DNA of 64,000 bases from Flavobacteriales bacterium (lineage in GTDB: Bacteria; Bacteroidota; Bacteroidia; Flavobacteriales_F; PHOS-HE28): positions 744,001 to 808,000 of the forward strand of contig JADJXH010000003.1 of the NCBI GenBank assembly GCA_016715895.1, read 5' to 3'. The notes under the pieces were generated by a model. That model searched no databases. It was not told the origin of the DNA and saw nothing but the letters and a program-made list of their open reading frames with translations. Shown piece by piece: positions 9,701-18,365 of the stretch (positions within the stretch are counted from its first letter, which is position 1; every line of letters begins with the position of its first letter). Made by a program: the position numbers and the translations under genes.

Positions 9701-10891
9701 ACGGGCAACCTCCTCATCAGCTGGAGCGGCATCGGCGTGGGCACCCAGTTAACGCATGCCTTCAGCACCTCGCAGAACGTGGTGGTGACCGTGGTGGACG
9801 CGAACGGATGCAGCGGGCCCACGGTGACCCTCCCGGTGACCGTGCTGGATCTGAACGACGCGCAGCTGATCACCGCCGGATCAGGCACGGTATGCCCGGG
9901 CGATACGACCACGGTCTCGGCGCAGGTGATGGGGTATCCCTCGTCCGTACAACTGAACTGGCCTCAACTGGGCGTGGCGGGGCCAGGCCCGCACAGCGTG
10001 GTGGTGAACACGGACATGACCCTGACGGTGACCGCCACGGACCAATGCGGCAACACGCTGCAGGCGGTGGTGCCGCTGCAGGTGGATGAACCACCGGTGT
10101 TCACCCTGCCGGCGATCTTCGCTGAAGGGTGCGCGCCATTGACGGTGCAGTTCCCGGACACCCTGGTGAGCGGCAACCTCACCTATCTGTGGGATTTCGG
10201 CGACGGTGCGACGTCCGCCGCTCCGGCGCCCGTTCATACGTTCCAGGCGGGCACCTTCGGCGTAAGCCTCACCGTGACCACGGCGCTGGGATGCAGCAGT
10301 ACATCGCCCGCGCCGGGCCTGGTGATCGCGCACGCTCCGCCCACCGCCGCCTTCGCCGCGAGCACCACGAGCACGGACATCGACAACGCGCTGATCCACT
10401 TCACCGACGGCAGCACCGGTGCGATCACCAGTTACGCCTGGGACTTCGACGACGGCACCACGAGCGACCAGCAGGACGTGTCGCACCAGTTCATGGATGT
10501 GGGCCTCTTCAATGTGGCACTGGTGGTGATGGACGTGCAGGGATGCAGCGACACGGCGTGGGTGACGGTGGAGGTGACGCCGGACCACGAGGTGGTGATC
10601 CCCACGGGCTTCACCCCGAACCCCGGCGGTGGCGGTGGTGGCGGATACGATCCGAACGACCTGAGCAACGATGTGTTCTACCCCTTCGCCCGCTTCGTGG
10701 ACGACTTCCGGATGCGGATCTACAACCGCTGGGGTGAGCTCATCTTCGAGAGCCTCGACATCCAGCGCGGCTGGGACGGCTACTACCGCGGCCAGCTCAG
10801 CCCACAGGACGTATACGTGTACCAGGTGTGGCTGCGCTTCGTGGACGGCAAGGAGCGGCAGCTCGTGGGCGACATCACCCTGTTCCGATAA
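6797..10891 (+). CDS. Giant SprB-like/PKD surface protein with gliding-motility C-terminal (T9SS type B) domain
   Basis: 1,364 residues. Signal peptide about 1-20 (MRFRTALVATTLAASCPVA). The mature N-terminus, THISGGEIFYECLGNNQYEV, is a common head of large Bacteroidota surface proteins. The middle carries several SprB-like repeats, recognisable by AGTYGVTVTDA.GCD or DANGC units about every 70-190 residues. Two PKD domains follow (YLWDFGDGATS and YAWDFDDGTTS). The end is a CHU_C/type B sorting domain: VVIPTGFTPNP, YNRWGELIFES, GWDGYYRGQLSPQDVYVYQVW and DITLFR. The protein should be exported by T9SS and fixed on the surface as an adhesin or gliding component. The start at 6797 is preferred for its signal peptide; 6788 is possible. 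The porP/sprF-type gene begins 9 bp downstream. Confidence 0.93.
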   Translation: MRFRTALVATTLAASCPVAATHISGGEIFYECLGNNQYEVTLIVYRDCFGVQLDNEVDLVFDSPCDSFTVTLDTPNPVELSQLCDLELPNSTCNGGTLPGIEQYTYTTVVTLPPCDHWTMGWIGRNRNAAVANLVNPDDEAMYIATTLDNTVDPCDNSPVLTNIASPYVCLNYPVTYSYGGYDPDGDSLSYALVDALDEFGQPIAYVAPYTGAQPISGITIDPVTGLLSFTPMLAGNWVVVVEVSEWDSLGNLIGTVMRDMQFIAYPCANVPPDPATGTIGGFTGAAVQTGANSVEVCESGSFCMSFDIADINAANVLEATTNLQQNLPGATFSYTGTNPITCTVCWNGQPGTSGFFPFIVQVNDGACPIPAVQTYVYAITVLPGMAITVDTQDESCAGNLDGQVTVNVTAGTGPFQYTWAGLPDTTSTIQVGAGVYAVTVTDANGCISQPTSAVVNAQAQPNQANAGADQLGCLGALPVTLSGTVTNATGGIWSGGQGTFAGTGLNVTYQPTAAELASGGVDLLLTTTGNPLCAADVDTVHVVLSDDLLNASVTGSDALCNATATGTASFQPVLPGMSFVWNAPGAPTTPQVSGLPAGTYGVTVTDAAGCDTTLSITIGQPDALILGALSVVDEPCAGLGGGSISATVNGGTAPYTYAWSQGATTPSVNVGVGTYTVIITDANGCTPVSGSATVNATAQPNQANAGPDLVGCLNELPVTLTGTVTNATGGTWSGGTGTWLNNGLTATYMPSAAEVQQGGAALLLTTTGNPGCPPDVDTAVVIISKSFLNAGLSATATSCHDGADGTALFTPNDTSFSYLWNDPGAQASNPATGLAAGTYAVTVTDVLGCDTTMSITIAEPAPLQATLTQSGDPLCAGGNNGWATVSASGGTPGYTYQWDAAANSQMGPTANGLGAGTYGVTATDANGCTVQLSAQLGAPPPIQLTAQAPDTVCVNVPVPLTAQAFGGTGNLLISWSGIGVGTQLTHAFSTSQNVVVTVVDANGCSGPTVTLPVTVLDLNDAQLITAGSGTVCPGDTTTVSAQVMGYPSSVQLNWPQLGVAGPGPHSVVVNTDMTLTVTATDQCGNTLQAVVPLQVDEPPVFTLPAIFAEGCAPLTVQFPDTLVSGNLTYLWDFGDGATSAAPAPVHTFQAGTFGVSLTVTTALGCSSTSPAPGLVIAHAPPTAAFAASTTSTDIDNALIHFTDGSTGAITSYAWDFDDGTTSDQQDVSHQFMDVGLFNVALVVMDVQGCSDTAWVTVEVTPDHEVVIPTGFTPNPGGGGGGGYDPNDLSNDVFYPFARFVDDFRMRIYNRWGELIFESLDIQRGWDGYYRGQLSPQDVYVYQVWLRFVDGKERQLVGDITLFR

Positions 10892-10900
10892 GCGAAGCGC

Positions 10901-11896
10901 ATGAAGCGAAGCCTACCCCTCCTGCTCGCGCTCGCACCGGCCGTGCTTTCCGCACAGGACCCGCAGCTGTCGCAGTTCTTCGCGGCACCGATGTACCTGA
11001 ACCCGGCGTTGACCGGCAACACGTACCAGGACCGCATCGCCATGAACTACCGGAACCAATGGCCCAGCGCGGTGGTGAACGCCTTCCAGACCTATGCGGC
11101 GAGCTACGAGCACCGGTCTCAGAAGCTCAACAGCGGTTTCGGGGTGATGGCCATGCGGGATGTGGCGGGCGCGAACGGCCTGTCCTTCACGCAGGTGGCC
11201 GCCGCCTACAGCTATGAGGCCCGCATCAACCGAAAGCACGCGGTGCGCGGGGGGGTGCGCGCGGCCTGGACCAACCGCAGCTTCGACCCGAACAGCTTCC
11301 TCTTCGCCGACCAGGTGATCCGCGACAACGCGGCCACCAGCATCGAGAGCGGTTTCGTGCAGCAGGTGAGCTACATGGACCTGAGCGCTGGAGGCCTGTA
11401 CTACAACGAGCGCTTCTGGGCCGGCTTCAGTGTGAACCACCTCAACAGGCCGCAGCAGTCGCTTTTCCTGAACGGTGATGCCCGGCTGCCCATGCGCACC
11501 AGTGTGCACACGGGCTACCGCTTCCCGTTGGACGGACAGCGTATGGCCTACAGCAGCACGGTGGGCACCTTTGCCACCCACTACAAGGCCCAGGGCAAGT
11601 GGGACCAGTTCGACGTGGGGTTCTACGTGGACCACGACAAACTGCTGGCGGGCATCTGGTACCGCGGCATCCCCGGGCTGAAGGCCTATGCCCCCGGATA
11701 TCCGAACAACGACGCCGTGGTGCTGATGGCGGGCTACGAGACCCCGTTGCAGCTGCGCATCGTGTACAGTTACGATGTCACCATCAGCTGGCTCGACCGG
11801 TCCAGTGGTGGCGCGCATGAGGTAAGCCTCACCTACGAGTGGCCGCGCAAGACCAAGGCACGCAAGCACAAGATCGTGCCCTGCCCGAAGTTCTGA
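10901..11896 (+). CDS. PorP/SprF family type IX secretion outer-membrane protein
   Basis: 331 residues with a signal peptide (about 1-18, ending LSAQ). The family signature DPQLSQFFAAPMYLNPALTGN follows directly, then an outer-membrane barrel with LNSGFGVMAMRDVAG, DLSAGGLYYNERFWAGFSVNHLN and RTSVHTGYRF. PorP/SprF proteins assist T9SS export or attachment of type B (SprB-like) cargo and are often encoded right after their cargo, as here (9-bp gap). Length is normal for the family. The specific assignment as sprF is not made because many paralogues occur per genome. Confidence 0.95.
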   Translation: MKRSLPLLLALAPAVLSAQDPQLSQFFAAPMYLNPALTGNTYQDRIAMNYRNQWPSAVVNAFQTYAASYEHRSQKLNSGFGVMAMRDVAGANGLSFTQVAAAYSYEARINRKHAVRGGVRAAWTNRSFDPNSFLFADQVIRDNAATSIESGFVQQVSYMDLSAGGLYYNERFWAGFSVNHLNRPQQSLFLNGDARLPMRTSVHTGYRFPLDGQRMAYSSTVGTFATHYKAQGKWDQFDVGFYVDHDKLLAGIWYRGIPGLKAYAPGYPNNDAVVLMAGYETPLQLRIVYSYDVTISWLDRSSGGAHEVSLTYEWPRKTKARKHKIVPCPKF

Positions 11897-11902
11897 CCAG
11901 CG

Positions 11903-14098
11903 CTACATACGTGCGGCCAGGGTCAGGTAGAAGGACCGGCCCATGCCCGGCATCAGGCCGGGGCCCGGATAACCGCCCGCGCGGCGCGTGGCATAGACCG
12001 CGTCCAGAAGGTTGTTGACCCCGGCCGACAGGGTCATGTGAGCGTCGAAGGTCCACGTCGCACTGGCATCCACGACGGAGTAACCCGGGATCCGGCCCGC
12101 CGTGGCGTTCGCGCTCGGTGCTTCCGTATTGGTCGCGTTGGTGTACACCGCATCGATCACGCTGCCTTTGGCGGCCAGTGAGAAGCGTCGGTGGCGGAAG
12201 GTGATGCCCGGCCTGAACAGATGGCGCGGCGCATACTCGACCTGGTTGCCGCGCACATCGAACGCCGCATCGCTGTCCATGGCCGGATCGTCCCACCGCA
12301 CATAGCGGGCATCGACGAAGCCGTAAGCGAGGGCGATGGCCAGGCTCGATCGGCCATGACCGTTCGTGCCGCGGCAGAGCCCCAGAACGTCCACCTCGGC
12401 ATAGGCTTCCACACCCTGGCTGCGCGAGGCGCCCAGGTTGGTGCGAACGTTCACCCCGTCGCGCACCACGGTCCCCACCCGATCATGGATGTGCAGCAGA
12501 AAGCCGCCGATGTCGAAGCTCACCGACGAGCCGAGGGAGCCACGGAAGCCGGCATCCACGTTGTACCCGCGCGTGTCGCGCAGATCCGGATCGATGAGGT
12601 CGGTGGTGGCGGATGGCGTGAGGTCGCCATAGAGCACGGGGCGATAGCCCTGGCTGACGTTGGCATAGCCTTGCATGGTGGCCGTGGCACGCACCTGCAC
12701 GCCGAGGCCGAGCAGGGCGACCTGTCGGGCACGTTCGCCACTGTCCACAAGGCCCGTGGCGCTGATCCGCCCGTCGACCCGTGAGGCGATGTGTTCCACA
12801 CGCACACCGGGCACCACCGCAATGCGGTCGGTGAAGGGCAGCATCACCTCGACGTGGGCCGCGGCATTCCGGGTCCCGAGATCCAGGTCGCGGCCGAAGT
12901 CGCCGACGATGTCCACATCGGCATCGGAGCCGGTGGTGCCCGTTCCGAGCTGCTGCCGATGGGCGACGGCCTGGAAGTAGCGCAGCCCTGCGGCCACATG
13001 GGCCTGTCTCCGGAGGAAGGGGAGACCGCGACGGATCCGGGCCTCCACCCCAGCGTTCGCATAGCGGTCCCGGTCCACCTGCCGCGGCGCGTAGGTCCCT
13101 GTCGCCCGGTCAACCGTATCAGGGATGTTCACGGCGCGCATGAAGCCGACGCTGTTGCGTTCGGCGAGCGTACCGAAGACCTTCACATCCATCACCGTAC
13201 GGTCGTCCGGACGCCATTCGGCGGTGAGCGCGGCCACGTTCCACGGCAACAGCATCCAGTTGCGGGCCCGATCGGACGCACGTGGATCCACCTTCAACTG
13301 CGCATCGGTGAGGCCGCCGGGCTGCTGCTGCACCACATCGGACCTCGTGTAGGACAACCCGATGCGGAGGTTCCTGGTCACGGCATAGCGCAAGCCCGTA
13401 TGGGCCGTGGTGGTGCGGTACCGGCTGTTGGCCCTCCAGCCCTCGGCCTGGCGGTGGTGCACGAAGGTGTAGTGCTCCACACGGCCCTTGGTGCCGCCGA
13501 GCGCCGCATAGGTATCCGTGAGTCCGAAGGAGCCGACCGTCTGGCGGAGCTCACCGGCCAAAGGCCGGTCAGGAGCGCCCCGCTTGAGCACGAAGTTGAC
13601 CAGTCCGCCGAATTGCGGGCCGAAGGCCAGCGATGCGGCGCCGCGCACCACCTCGATGCGCTCAAGGGCCTCCATGGGCGGGGTGTAGTAGGCCTCCGGA
13701 TAGCCGAAGGGGTCCGCGCTGATGTCGTGGCCGTCCTGCCGCAGGTTGAACTCCCAGCTCCGGTTGGGGCTGAGGCCGCGCGCCGCGATGCCGAGCTGGA
13801 TGCCGCTGCCGTCGTTCTCCCACACGGTGATGCCAGGCACCTTGGCGAACACCTGGCGGCCGTGGTTGAGCGCGAGGTCGGCGTCCAGCGCCGCCGGTGC
13901 GATGATCTCTGTGCGCCTGGCCGCCAGAATGAGAGCGCCAAGCGTGTCGTCGGCGGGACGGATGCCCGTGCGGTGAACGCTCAGCACATCGAACGGTCGG
14001 AGCTCCAGGGTGCGCACGGTGTCCGGGTGTTGCGCGTGCACAGCGAATGGCAGCAACAAAGCCGCGGGCAGGGCGCGGAAAAGGTCCCGATCGATCAT
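11903..14098 (-). CDS. TonB-dependent receptor (FecA-like plug)
   Basis: 731 residues. The ATG at 14098 gives a good signal peptide (MIDRDLFRALPAALLLPFAVHAQ). The plug domain (about 60-190) contains RQVFAKVPGITVWENDGSG, IAARGLSPNRSWEFNLRQDG, and ALERIEVVRGAASLAFGPQFGG, which leads into the barrel. The barrel ends MGRSFYLTLAARM. The plug resembles FecA-type ferric-chelate receptors, so iron or another chelate uptake is likely; the ligand is unknown. No carboxypeptidase-like N-terminal domain or SusD partner is present, arguing against polysaccharide uptake. It converges on the porP/sprF-type gene with a 6-bp gap. Confidence 0.93.
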   Translation of the reverse strand: MIDRDLFRALPAALLLPFAVHAQHPDTVRTLELRPFDVLSVHRTGIRPADDTLGALILAARRTEIIAPAALDADLALNHGRQVFAKVPGITVWENDGSGIQLGIAARGLSPNRSWEFNLRQDGHDISADPFGYPEAYYTPPMEALERIEVVRGAASLAFGPQFGGLVNFVLKRGAPDRPLAGELRQTVGSFGLTDTYAALGGTKGRVEHYTFVHHRQAEGWRANSRYRTTTAHTGLRYAVTRNLRIGLSYTRSDVVQQQPGGLTDAQLKVDPRASDRARNWMLLPWNVAALTAEWRPDDRTVMDVKVFGTLAERNSVGFMRAVNIPDTVDRATGTYAPRQVDRDRYANAGVEARIRRGLPFLRRQAHVAAGLRYFQAVAHRQQLGTGTTGSDADVDIVGDFGRDLDLGTRNAAAHVEVMLPFTDRIAVVPGVRVEHIASRVDGRISATGLVDSGERARQVALLGLGVQVRATATMQGYANVSQGYRPVLYGDLTPSATTDLIDPDLRDTRGYNVDAGFRGSLGSSVSFDIGGFLLHIHDRVGTVVRDGVNVRTNLGASRSQGVEAYAEVDVLGLCRGTNGHGRSSLAIALAYGFVDARYVRWDDPAMDSDAAFDVRGNQVEYAPRHLFRPGITFRHRRFSLAAKGSVIDAVYTNATNTEAPSANATAGRIPGYSVVDASATWTFDAHMTLSAGVNNLLDAVYATRRAGGYPGPGLMPGMGRSFYLTLAARM

Positions 14099-14185
14099 GG
14101 ACGCAAAGCAGCCCTGGGTCGCGACGGCCCACAATACCATGATCGGGGGAGATGGTCTTCGCAGCAGAGACCGAAGCGGGCCGGG

Positions 14186-15997
14186 TCACATCCGCTCGGG
14201 CACCTCAATGCCCAGACACCACATCGCCCTCTTCGTCACGTTGGCCACCACCCGGCTCAGGTCAAGGCGGAAGGCGCGCTTGGCGGCATCCTCCTCCTTG
14301 ATCACGGGCACGCTCTGGTAGAAGCTGTTGTAGGCCTTCACCAGTTCGTAGGTATGGTTGGCCAGGGCGGAGGGATCCAGCTTGGTGGCCGCCTCGTCCA
14401 GGACGGATGGCAGGTGGTGCAGCAGCTTGATCACCGTTCGTTCCTCGGGGAGAAGCGCCGATGTGCCCGTGTGCTCATCCCGCTGGGACGGGACAGGTCG
14501 TACCCAAGTGCCCATGCCTTCCGCTTTGCGCAGCAGGCTGCGGATGCGGGCATAGGTGTACTGGATGAAGGGACCCGTGTGTCCCTGCAGGTCGATGCTG
14601 GCGGCGGGATCGAAGAGCATGCGCTTCTTCGGGTCCACCTTGAGCAGGAAGTACTTGAGCGCGGCCAGGCCGATCATCTCGTACAGCGCCGCCTTGTCCG
14701 CCTCGGTGAAGTCGTCCAGCTTGCTGAGCTCCTCGCCCATGCGGCGTGCCTCGGTCACCACCTCGTCGATGAGGTCGTCGGCGTCGACCACGGTGCCTTC
14801 GCGGCTCTTCATCTTGCCGCTGGGCAGGTCCACCATGCCGTAGCTGAGGTGGAAGAGCTCATCCGCCCAGGCGAAGCCCAGCTTCTTGAGGATGATGAAT
14901 AGGACCTTGAAGTGGTAGTCCTGTTCGTTGCCCACGGTGTAGATGAGCTTGCTGAGGCCGGGAAACTCCTCGAAGCGCTTGATGGCCGTGCCGATGTCCT
15001 GCGTCATGTACACGCTGGTGCCATCGCGGCGCAGCAGCACCTTCTCGTCGAGGCCCTCGGCGGTATTGTCCACCCACACGGCGCCGTCCTTCTCATAGAA
15101 CACGCCCTTCTTCAGGCCCTCGAGCACATCGGCCTTGCCCAGCACGTAGGTCCGGCTCTCGTAGTAGTTGCGGTCGAAGTCCACTCCGGCGCGGGCGTAG
15201 GTGGCGTTGAAGCCTTCGTACACCCAGCCGTTCATGGTCTCCCACAGCGTGCGCACGGCGGGGTCATTGGCCTCCCATTGGCGGAGCATCTCCTGCGCCT
15301 CCAGTAGGATGGGCGCGGTCTTCTCCGCTTCCTCCTTGGTCTTCCCTCCTGCCACCAGCGCCTTGATCTCCGCCTTGTAGGCCTTGTCGAACTCCACGTA
15401 GTACTTGCCCACGAGCTTGTCGCCCTTCAGGCCGCTGCTCTGCGGGGTCTCGCCATGGCCGAACTTCTGCCAGGCCAGCATGCTCTTGCAGATGTGGATG
15501 CCGCGGTCGTTGATCACCTGCACCTTCACCACCTGATCGCCCGTGGCTTCCAGGATGCGGCTCACGCTCCAGCCCAGGAAGATGTTGCGCAGGTGCCCCA
15601 GATGCAGCGGCTTGTTGGTGTTGGGACTGGCGTACTCCACCATCACCTTCCGGCCCGTGGCGGGGAAGCTGAGGATGTCGCGCCCGCCCGCCTCCCGCAC
15701 GAAGCCCGTCCAGTAGCTGTCAGCGATCACCAGGTTGAGGAATCCCTTGATGACATTGAAGCGGACCACGACGGGCTCTTCCCGCATCAGGAACCCTCCG
15801 AGCTCGTTGGCCAGGGGCTCGGGCCCTTTGCCGCTCAGCTTGGTGAAAGGGAACACGTTCATCGTCACATCCCCCTCGAACTCAGGGCGGGTGGACTGGA
15901 AGCCGACCTGGTGAAGGGGGATCTCCTTGTCGTACAGCTCTTTGAACGCACGCACCACGACCGGTCCGAGCCGCATCAGCAGGGGGTCCTTCGTCAT
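14186..15997 (-). CDS. argS: Arginine-tRNA ligase
   Basis: 603 residues, a class I aminoacyl-tRNA synthetase charging tRNA-Arg. The N-terminal Add1 domain is followed by the HIGH motif as HLGH (132-135) in PNTNKPLHLGHLRN. The second signature appears as GKMKSREGTVVDADDL. The C-terminal DALR anticodon-binding domain has TGPFIQYTYARIRSLLRKAE and ends FRLDLSRVVANVTKRAMWCLGIEVPERM. Complete. A GATCTTCG box in the 24-bp gap before the start suggests an additional promoter, although rocF and ctlX lie upstream in the same direction. Confidence 0.98.
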   Translation of the reverse strand: MTKDPLLMRLGPVVVRAFKELYDKEIPLHQVGFQSTRPEFEGDVTMNVFPFTKLSGKGPEPLANELGGFLMREEPVVVRFNVIKGFLNLVIADSYWTGFVREAGGRDILSFPATGRKVMVEYASPNTNKPLHLGHLRNIFLGWSVSRILEATGDQVVKVQVINDRGIHICKSMLAWQKFGHGETPQSSGLKGDKLVGKYYVEFDKAYKAEIKALVAGGKTKEEAEKTAPILLEAQEMLRQWEANDPAVRTLWETMNGWVYEGFNATYARAGVDFDRNYYESRTYVLGKADVLEGLKKGVFYEKDGAVWVDNTAEGLDEKVLLRRDGTSVYMTQDIGTAIKRFEEFPGLSKLIYTVGNEQDYHFKVLFIILKKLGFAWADELFHLSYGMVDLPSGKMKSREGTVVDADDLIDEVVTEARRMGEELSKLDDFTEADKAALYEMIGLAALKYFLLKVDPKKRMLFDPAASIDLQGHTGPFIQYTYARIRSLLRKAEGMGTWVRPVPSQRDEHTGTSALLPEERTVIKLLHHLPSVLDEAATKLDPSALANHTYELVKAYNSFYQSVPVIKEEDAAKRAFRLDLSRVVANVTKRAMWCLGIEVPERM

Positions 15998-16002
15998 GGC
16001 CG

Positions 16003-16010
16003 CGAAGATC
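16003..16010 (-). promoter_or_regulatory. Possible -7 box for argS
   Basis: The minus strand reads GATCTTCG 5 nt before the argS ATG, inside the short ctlX-argS gap. It is a weak match to TAnnTTTG, so an internal promoter is possible but unproven. Confidence 0.3.
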
Positions 16011-16021
16011 GCGGTTGCCCG

Positions 16022-17002
16022 CTACGTGCCCAACAGTGGGAGGAAGTTCTCAGCCAGCATGCACCGCACGCTCCCTCCACCCACGGCCTCGATGGTGGGC
16101 ACCGGAACGGGCACCAGCTGTCCATGGGCTTCCAACGGCCGCCGCTGGGATGGGGTGAGCGCCTCGAAGGCCGAGGTGGAGAGCAGGATGAACGCCCCCT
16201 TCGGTGAGCGCAGCTGCAGCAGGTTGCCGACATACCGGTGCATCTGATCCAGGGTGATCGGCACCAGCACCTTGCCCGCGCGCTCCAGTTCCGCCTGCAC
16301 ATCCTCACGATCCACCGGATAGGGCATCGCCTCCTGGCACACCACCGCGAAGCCTTCACCGATGCTCATCACCACATTGGTGTGGTACACGGGCTGGCCG
16401 GCAAGGGTGCCGTCCATGGTGGCCAGGAAGGGCACCTGATGACCATCCATGACACCGCACCACATATTCAGACCACGCTCACTGGTGCGCGGGGAGAGCG
16501 CCGCATAGGCCACGTTGCGCCCACGGTCGAGCACGAGGCTCCCGGTGCCTTCCAGGTAACGATGCGCCTGTTCCAACGCGCTGAGGTCGACCGACCGGTC
16601 CACGCGGAACCCTTCGCGCTCCAAGGTCCGGACCAAGGAAGGGTCGCGCTCCCTTCGACGGCTCGGCGTGCACATGGGGTACAGCACCACCGTTCCGTCG
16701 GCGTGGGTGCTGAACCAGTTGTTGGGGAACACGGCGTTGGGCGCCGTGGGATCCACAGGGTCGAGCACCGTGGTGCCGATGCCGCACCGGTCCAGCGCAT
16801 CCAGCAGTCCATCGAACTCCTCTTCGGCCAGGCGCCGGAACTCAGGGTCGTTGACCACCTGCTGGAAGGCGTTGCTCTCCGCCGTCTCCGGGTCGGGAGC
16901 GAAGCCGGTGGGGCGCACCAGGATGACCGCGGAAGCGGCCTGCGGCCTGGGACCGGTCCTCCCCTGTTCCCGGGGCCCTCGGGTCATGTGCCCTGTGCTC
17001 AT
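16022..17002 (-). CDS. ctlX: CtlX-type guanidino-group-modifying hydrolase (arginine-deiminase-related)
   Basis: 326 residues of the GME superfamily fold. Landmarks are the Asn/Asp substrate strand in NAVFPNNWFSTHADGTVVLYPM, EGTGSLVLDR, the His region VYHTNVVMSIGEGFAVVC, and the C-terminal nucleophile Cys in GGGSVRCMLAENFLP. This order matches the citrulline-utilisation hydrolase CtlX and related arginine deiminase-like proteins. The gene sits 27 bp after rocF and 24 bp before argS, which supports an arginine or citrulline role. The exact substrate is not settled by the sequence. Confidence 0.85.
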   Translation of the reverse strand: MSTGHMTRGPREQGRTGPRPQAASAVILVRPTGFAPDPETAESNAFQQVVNDPEFRRLAEEEFDGLLDALDRCGIGTTVLDPVDPTAPNAVFPNNWFSTHADGTVVLYPMCTPSRRRERDPSLVRTLEREGFRVDRSVDLSALEQAHRYLEGTGSLVLDRGRNVAYAALSPRTSERGLNMWCGVMDGHQVPFLATMDGTLAGQPVYHTNVVMSIGEGFAVVCQEAMPYPVDREDVQAELERAGKVLVPITLDQMHRYVGNLLQLRSPKGAFILLSTSAFEALTPSQRRPLEAHGQLVPVPVPTIEAVGGGSVRCMLAENFLPLLGT

Positions 17003-17029
17003 GCGTCGGTGAGCGCGCCTGCCCAGAGG

Positions 17030-17968
17030 TCAGCGTCCGCGCAGGATGGGGAAGAGCGGCTCCAGCACACCGAGCACGGCCTCGGCCATGGCGTTGTTGG
17101 TGTCCAGCGCCGGGTTGATCTCCACCACGTCCAGCGTGGCGGTCTTCTGATCGCGACAGAAACCGCTGAGCAGGGTGCTCGCTTCGTCAAGCGACAACCC
17201 GTGCGGAACGGGTGTGCCGGTGCCCACGGAGATCGAGGGATCGAGGCTGTCGACATCGAAGCTGATGTGCAGCCTGTCACAGGCGCTGAGGTGGGCCAGG
17301 GTCTCCCGGACCACGGCGTCGGCACCTCGTTGGCGCAGGTCATCCACGGTGATCACCTTGATGCCGTACTCCGTAATGATGGCCTGCTCCTCCGGTTCGT
17401 AGTCGCGCAGGGCGATGAAGACCAGGTCGCTGGGCAGCAGCTTGGGGCTGCTCACGCCGATCTTCCGCAGGCGGTCCCACGTGTCCATGGTGAACACGCG
17501 CGGACGGTTGCGGCCCTTCTTCTCGATGTGCATGAGCAGGGCCAGGGGCATGCCGTGCACGTTGCCGCTCGGTGTGGTCCACGGGCTGTGCAGGTCAGCG
17601 TGCGCATCGATCCAGACCACCCCGAGCCGGTCGTTGGGGAAGGCCATCTTGGTGCCGCTCACCGACCCGATGGCGATCGAATGATCGCCTCCGACGACGA
17701 TGGGGAAGGTGTTGTTCCTCAGGTACCTGTACACCTCGTACGCCAGATCGCTCTCAAAGCGGATGAGGCCGTCGATGTGGTGGGCGTTCGGGGAGTTATC
17801 GTCCTCGTAGAGCACATCGTTCTCGTCGCGGAGGATGCTCTCCTCGGCATGGCCGAAGAGCTCGCTGCCCAGCTTCCAAGCGGCCACACGCAGCGCGGCC
17901 ATGCCCATGCTGGCGCCTCGTTTGCCCGCACCGATCTCCGAGGCCGCTTCGATCAAACGCAGTTCCAT
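17030..17968 (-). CDS. rocF: Arginase/agmatinase-family ureohydrolase, probable arginase
   Basis: 312 residues. All binuclear manganese ligand motifs are present: GGDHS (His96), DAHAD (Asp121, His123, Asp125) and SFDVDSLDPS for the last two aspartates. VHGMPLALLM and VGTGTPVPHGLS fit arginase, which cleaves arginine to ornithine and urea. The ATG at 17968 lies 19 nt after a perfect TACCTTTG box. It is the first gene of a minus-strand run with ctlX and argS. Agmatinase or formimidoylglutamase remain alternatives within the family. Confidence 0.9.
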   Translation of the reverse strand: MELRLIEAASEIGAGKRGASMGMAALRVAAWKLGSELFGHAEESILRDENDVLYEDDNSPNAHHIDGLIRFESDLAYEVYRYLRNNTFPIVVGGDHSIAIGSVSGTKMAFPNDRLGVVWIDAHADLHSPWTTPSGNVHGMPLALLMHIEKKGRNRPRVFTMDTWDRLRKIGVSSPKLLPSDLVFIALRDYEPEEQAIITEYGIKVITVDDLRQRGADAVVRETLAHLSACDRLHISFDVDSLDPSISVGTGTPVPHGLSLDEASTLLSGFCRDQKTATLDVVEINPALDTNNAMAEAVLGVLEPLFPILRGR

Positions 17969-17987
17969 GGGTGAATGGGGACGGCAC

Positions 17988-17995
17988 CAAAGGTA
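17988..17995 (-). promoter_or_regulatory. -7 box of the rocF-ctlX-argS cluster
   Basis: The minus strand reads TACCTTTG, a perfect match to the Bacteroidota -7 consensus, 19 nt before the rocF ATG. Confidence 0.6.
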
Positions 17996-18005
17996 GGCGC
18001 GTCGC

Positions 18006-18173
18006 TTAGGCCTCCTCCTCCACCGGCTCGAACGGTGCGCAGGCCGGCTCGTCCTCCACGGCCGCAGCCTCCTGCTCGATCACCACGGGTGCGGGTTCGG
18101 GAAGGCGCATCGCGAAGAGCTGCTCTTCATCGGTGAGGCAGAGCAGGAGCGTCAGGGTCTGTACGGGCCACAT
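18006..18173 (-). CDS. Possible small acidic protein
   Basis: A 55-codon frame starting MWPVQTLTLLLCLTDEEQLF and ending in an acidic, proline-rich tail (FEPVEEEA). A CATCTTTG box at 18256-18263 lies upstream on the same strand. No known domain. The gene lies just upstream of the rocF promoter and may be spurious. Confidence 0.35.
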   Translation of the reverse strand: MWPVQTLTLLLCLTDEEQLFAMRLPEPAPVVIEQEAAAVEDEPACAPFEPVEEEA

Positions 18174-18365
18174 GTTCGGCGAACGGGATTTGAGGGGGGT
18201 GTCCAAGCGCCCAGCAGTCCGTTGCCTGCACGGCCGGAGCGGCGGCCATGCGGGGCAAAGATGACCGATGAACACACCCCTTGTCAAGATGAATGCCCGT
18301 TTTTCATCGACGAACCCCTCCTCCTCGCGACGAAGGACGATCCCCGGGTTCGCATCTTCGCGGCG

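Noticed and set aside
12791..14902. 703-codon open frame antisense to the TonB receptor and argS
   Set aside because: It spans two recognised genes on the opposite strand and has His/Arg/Val-rich shadow composition.
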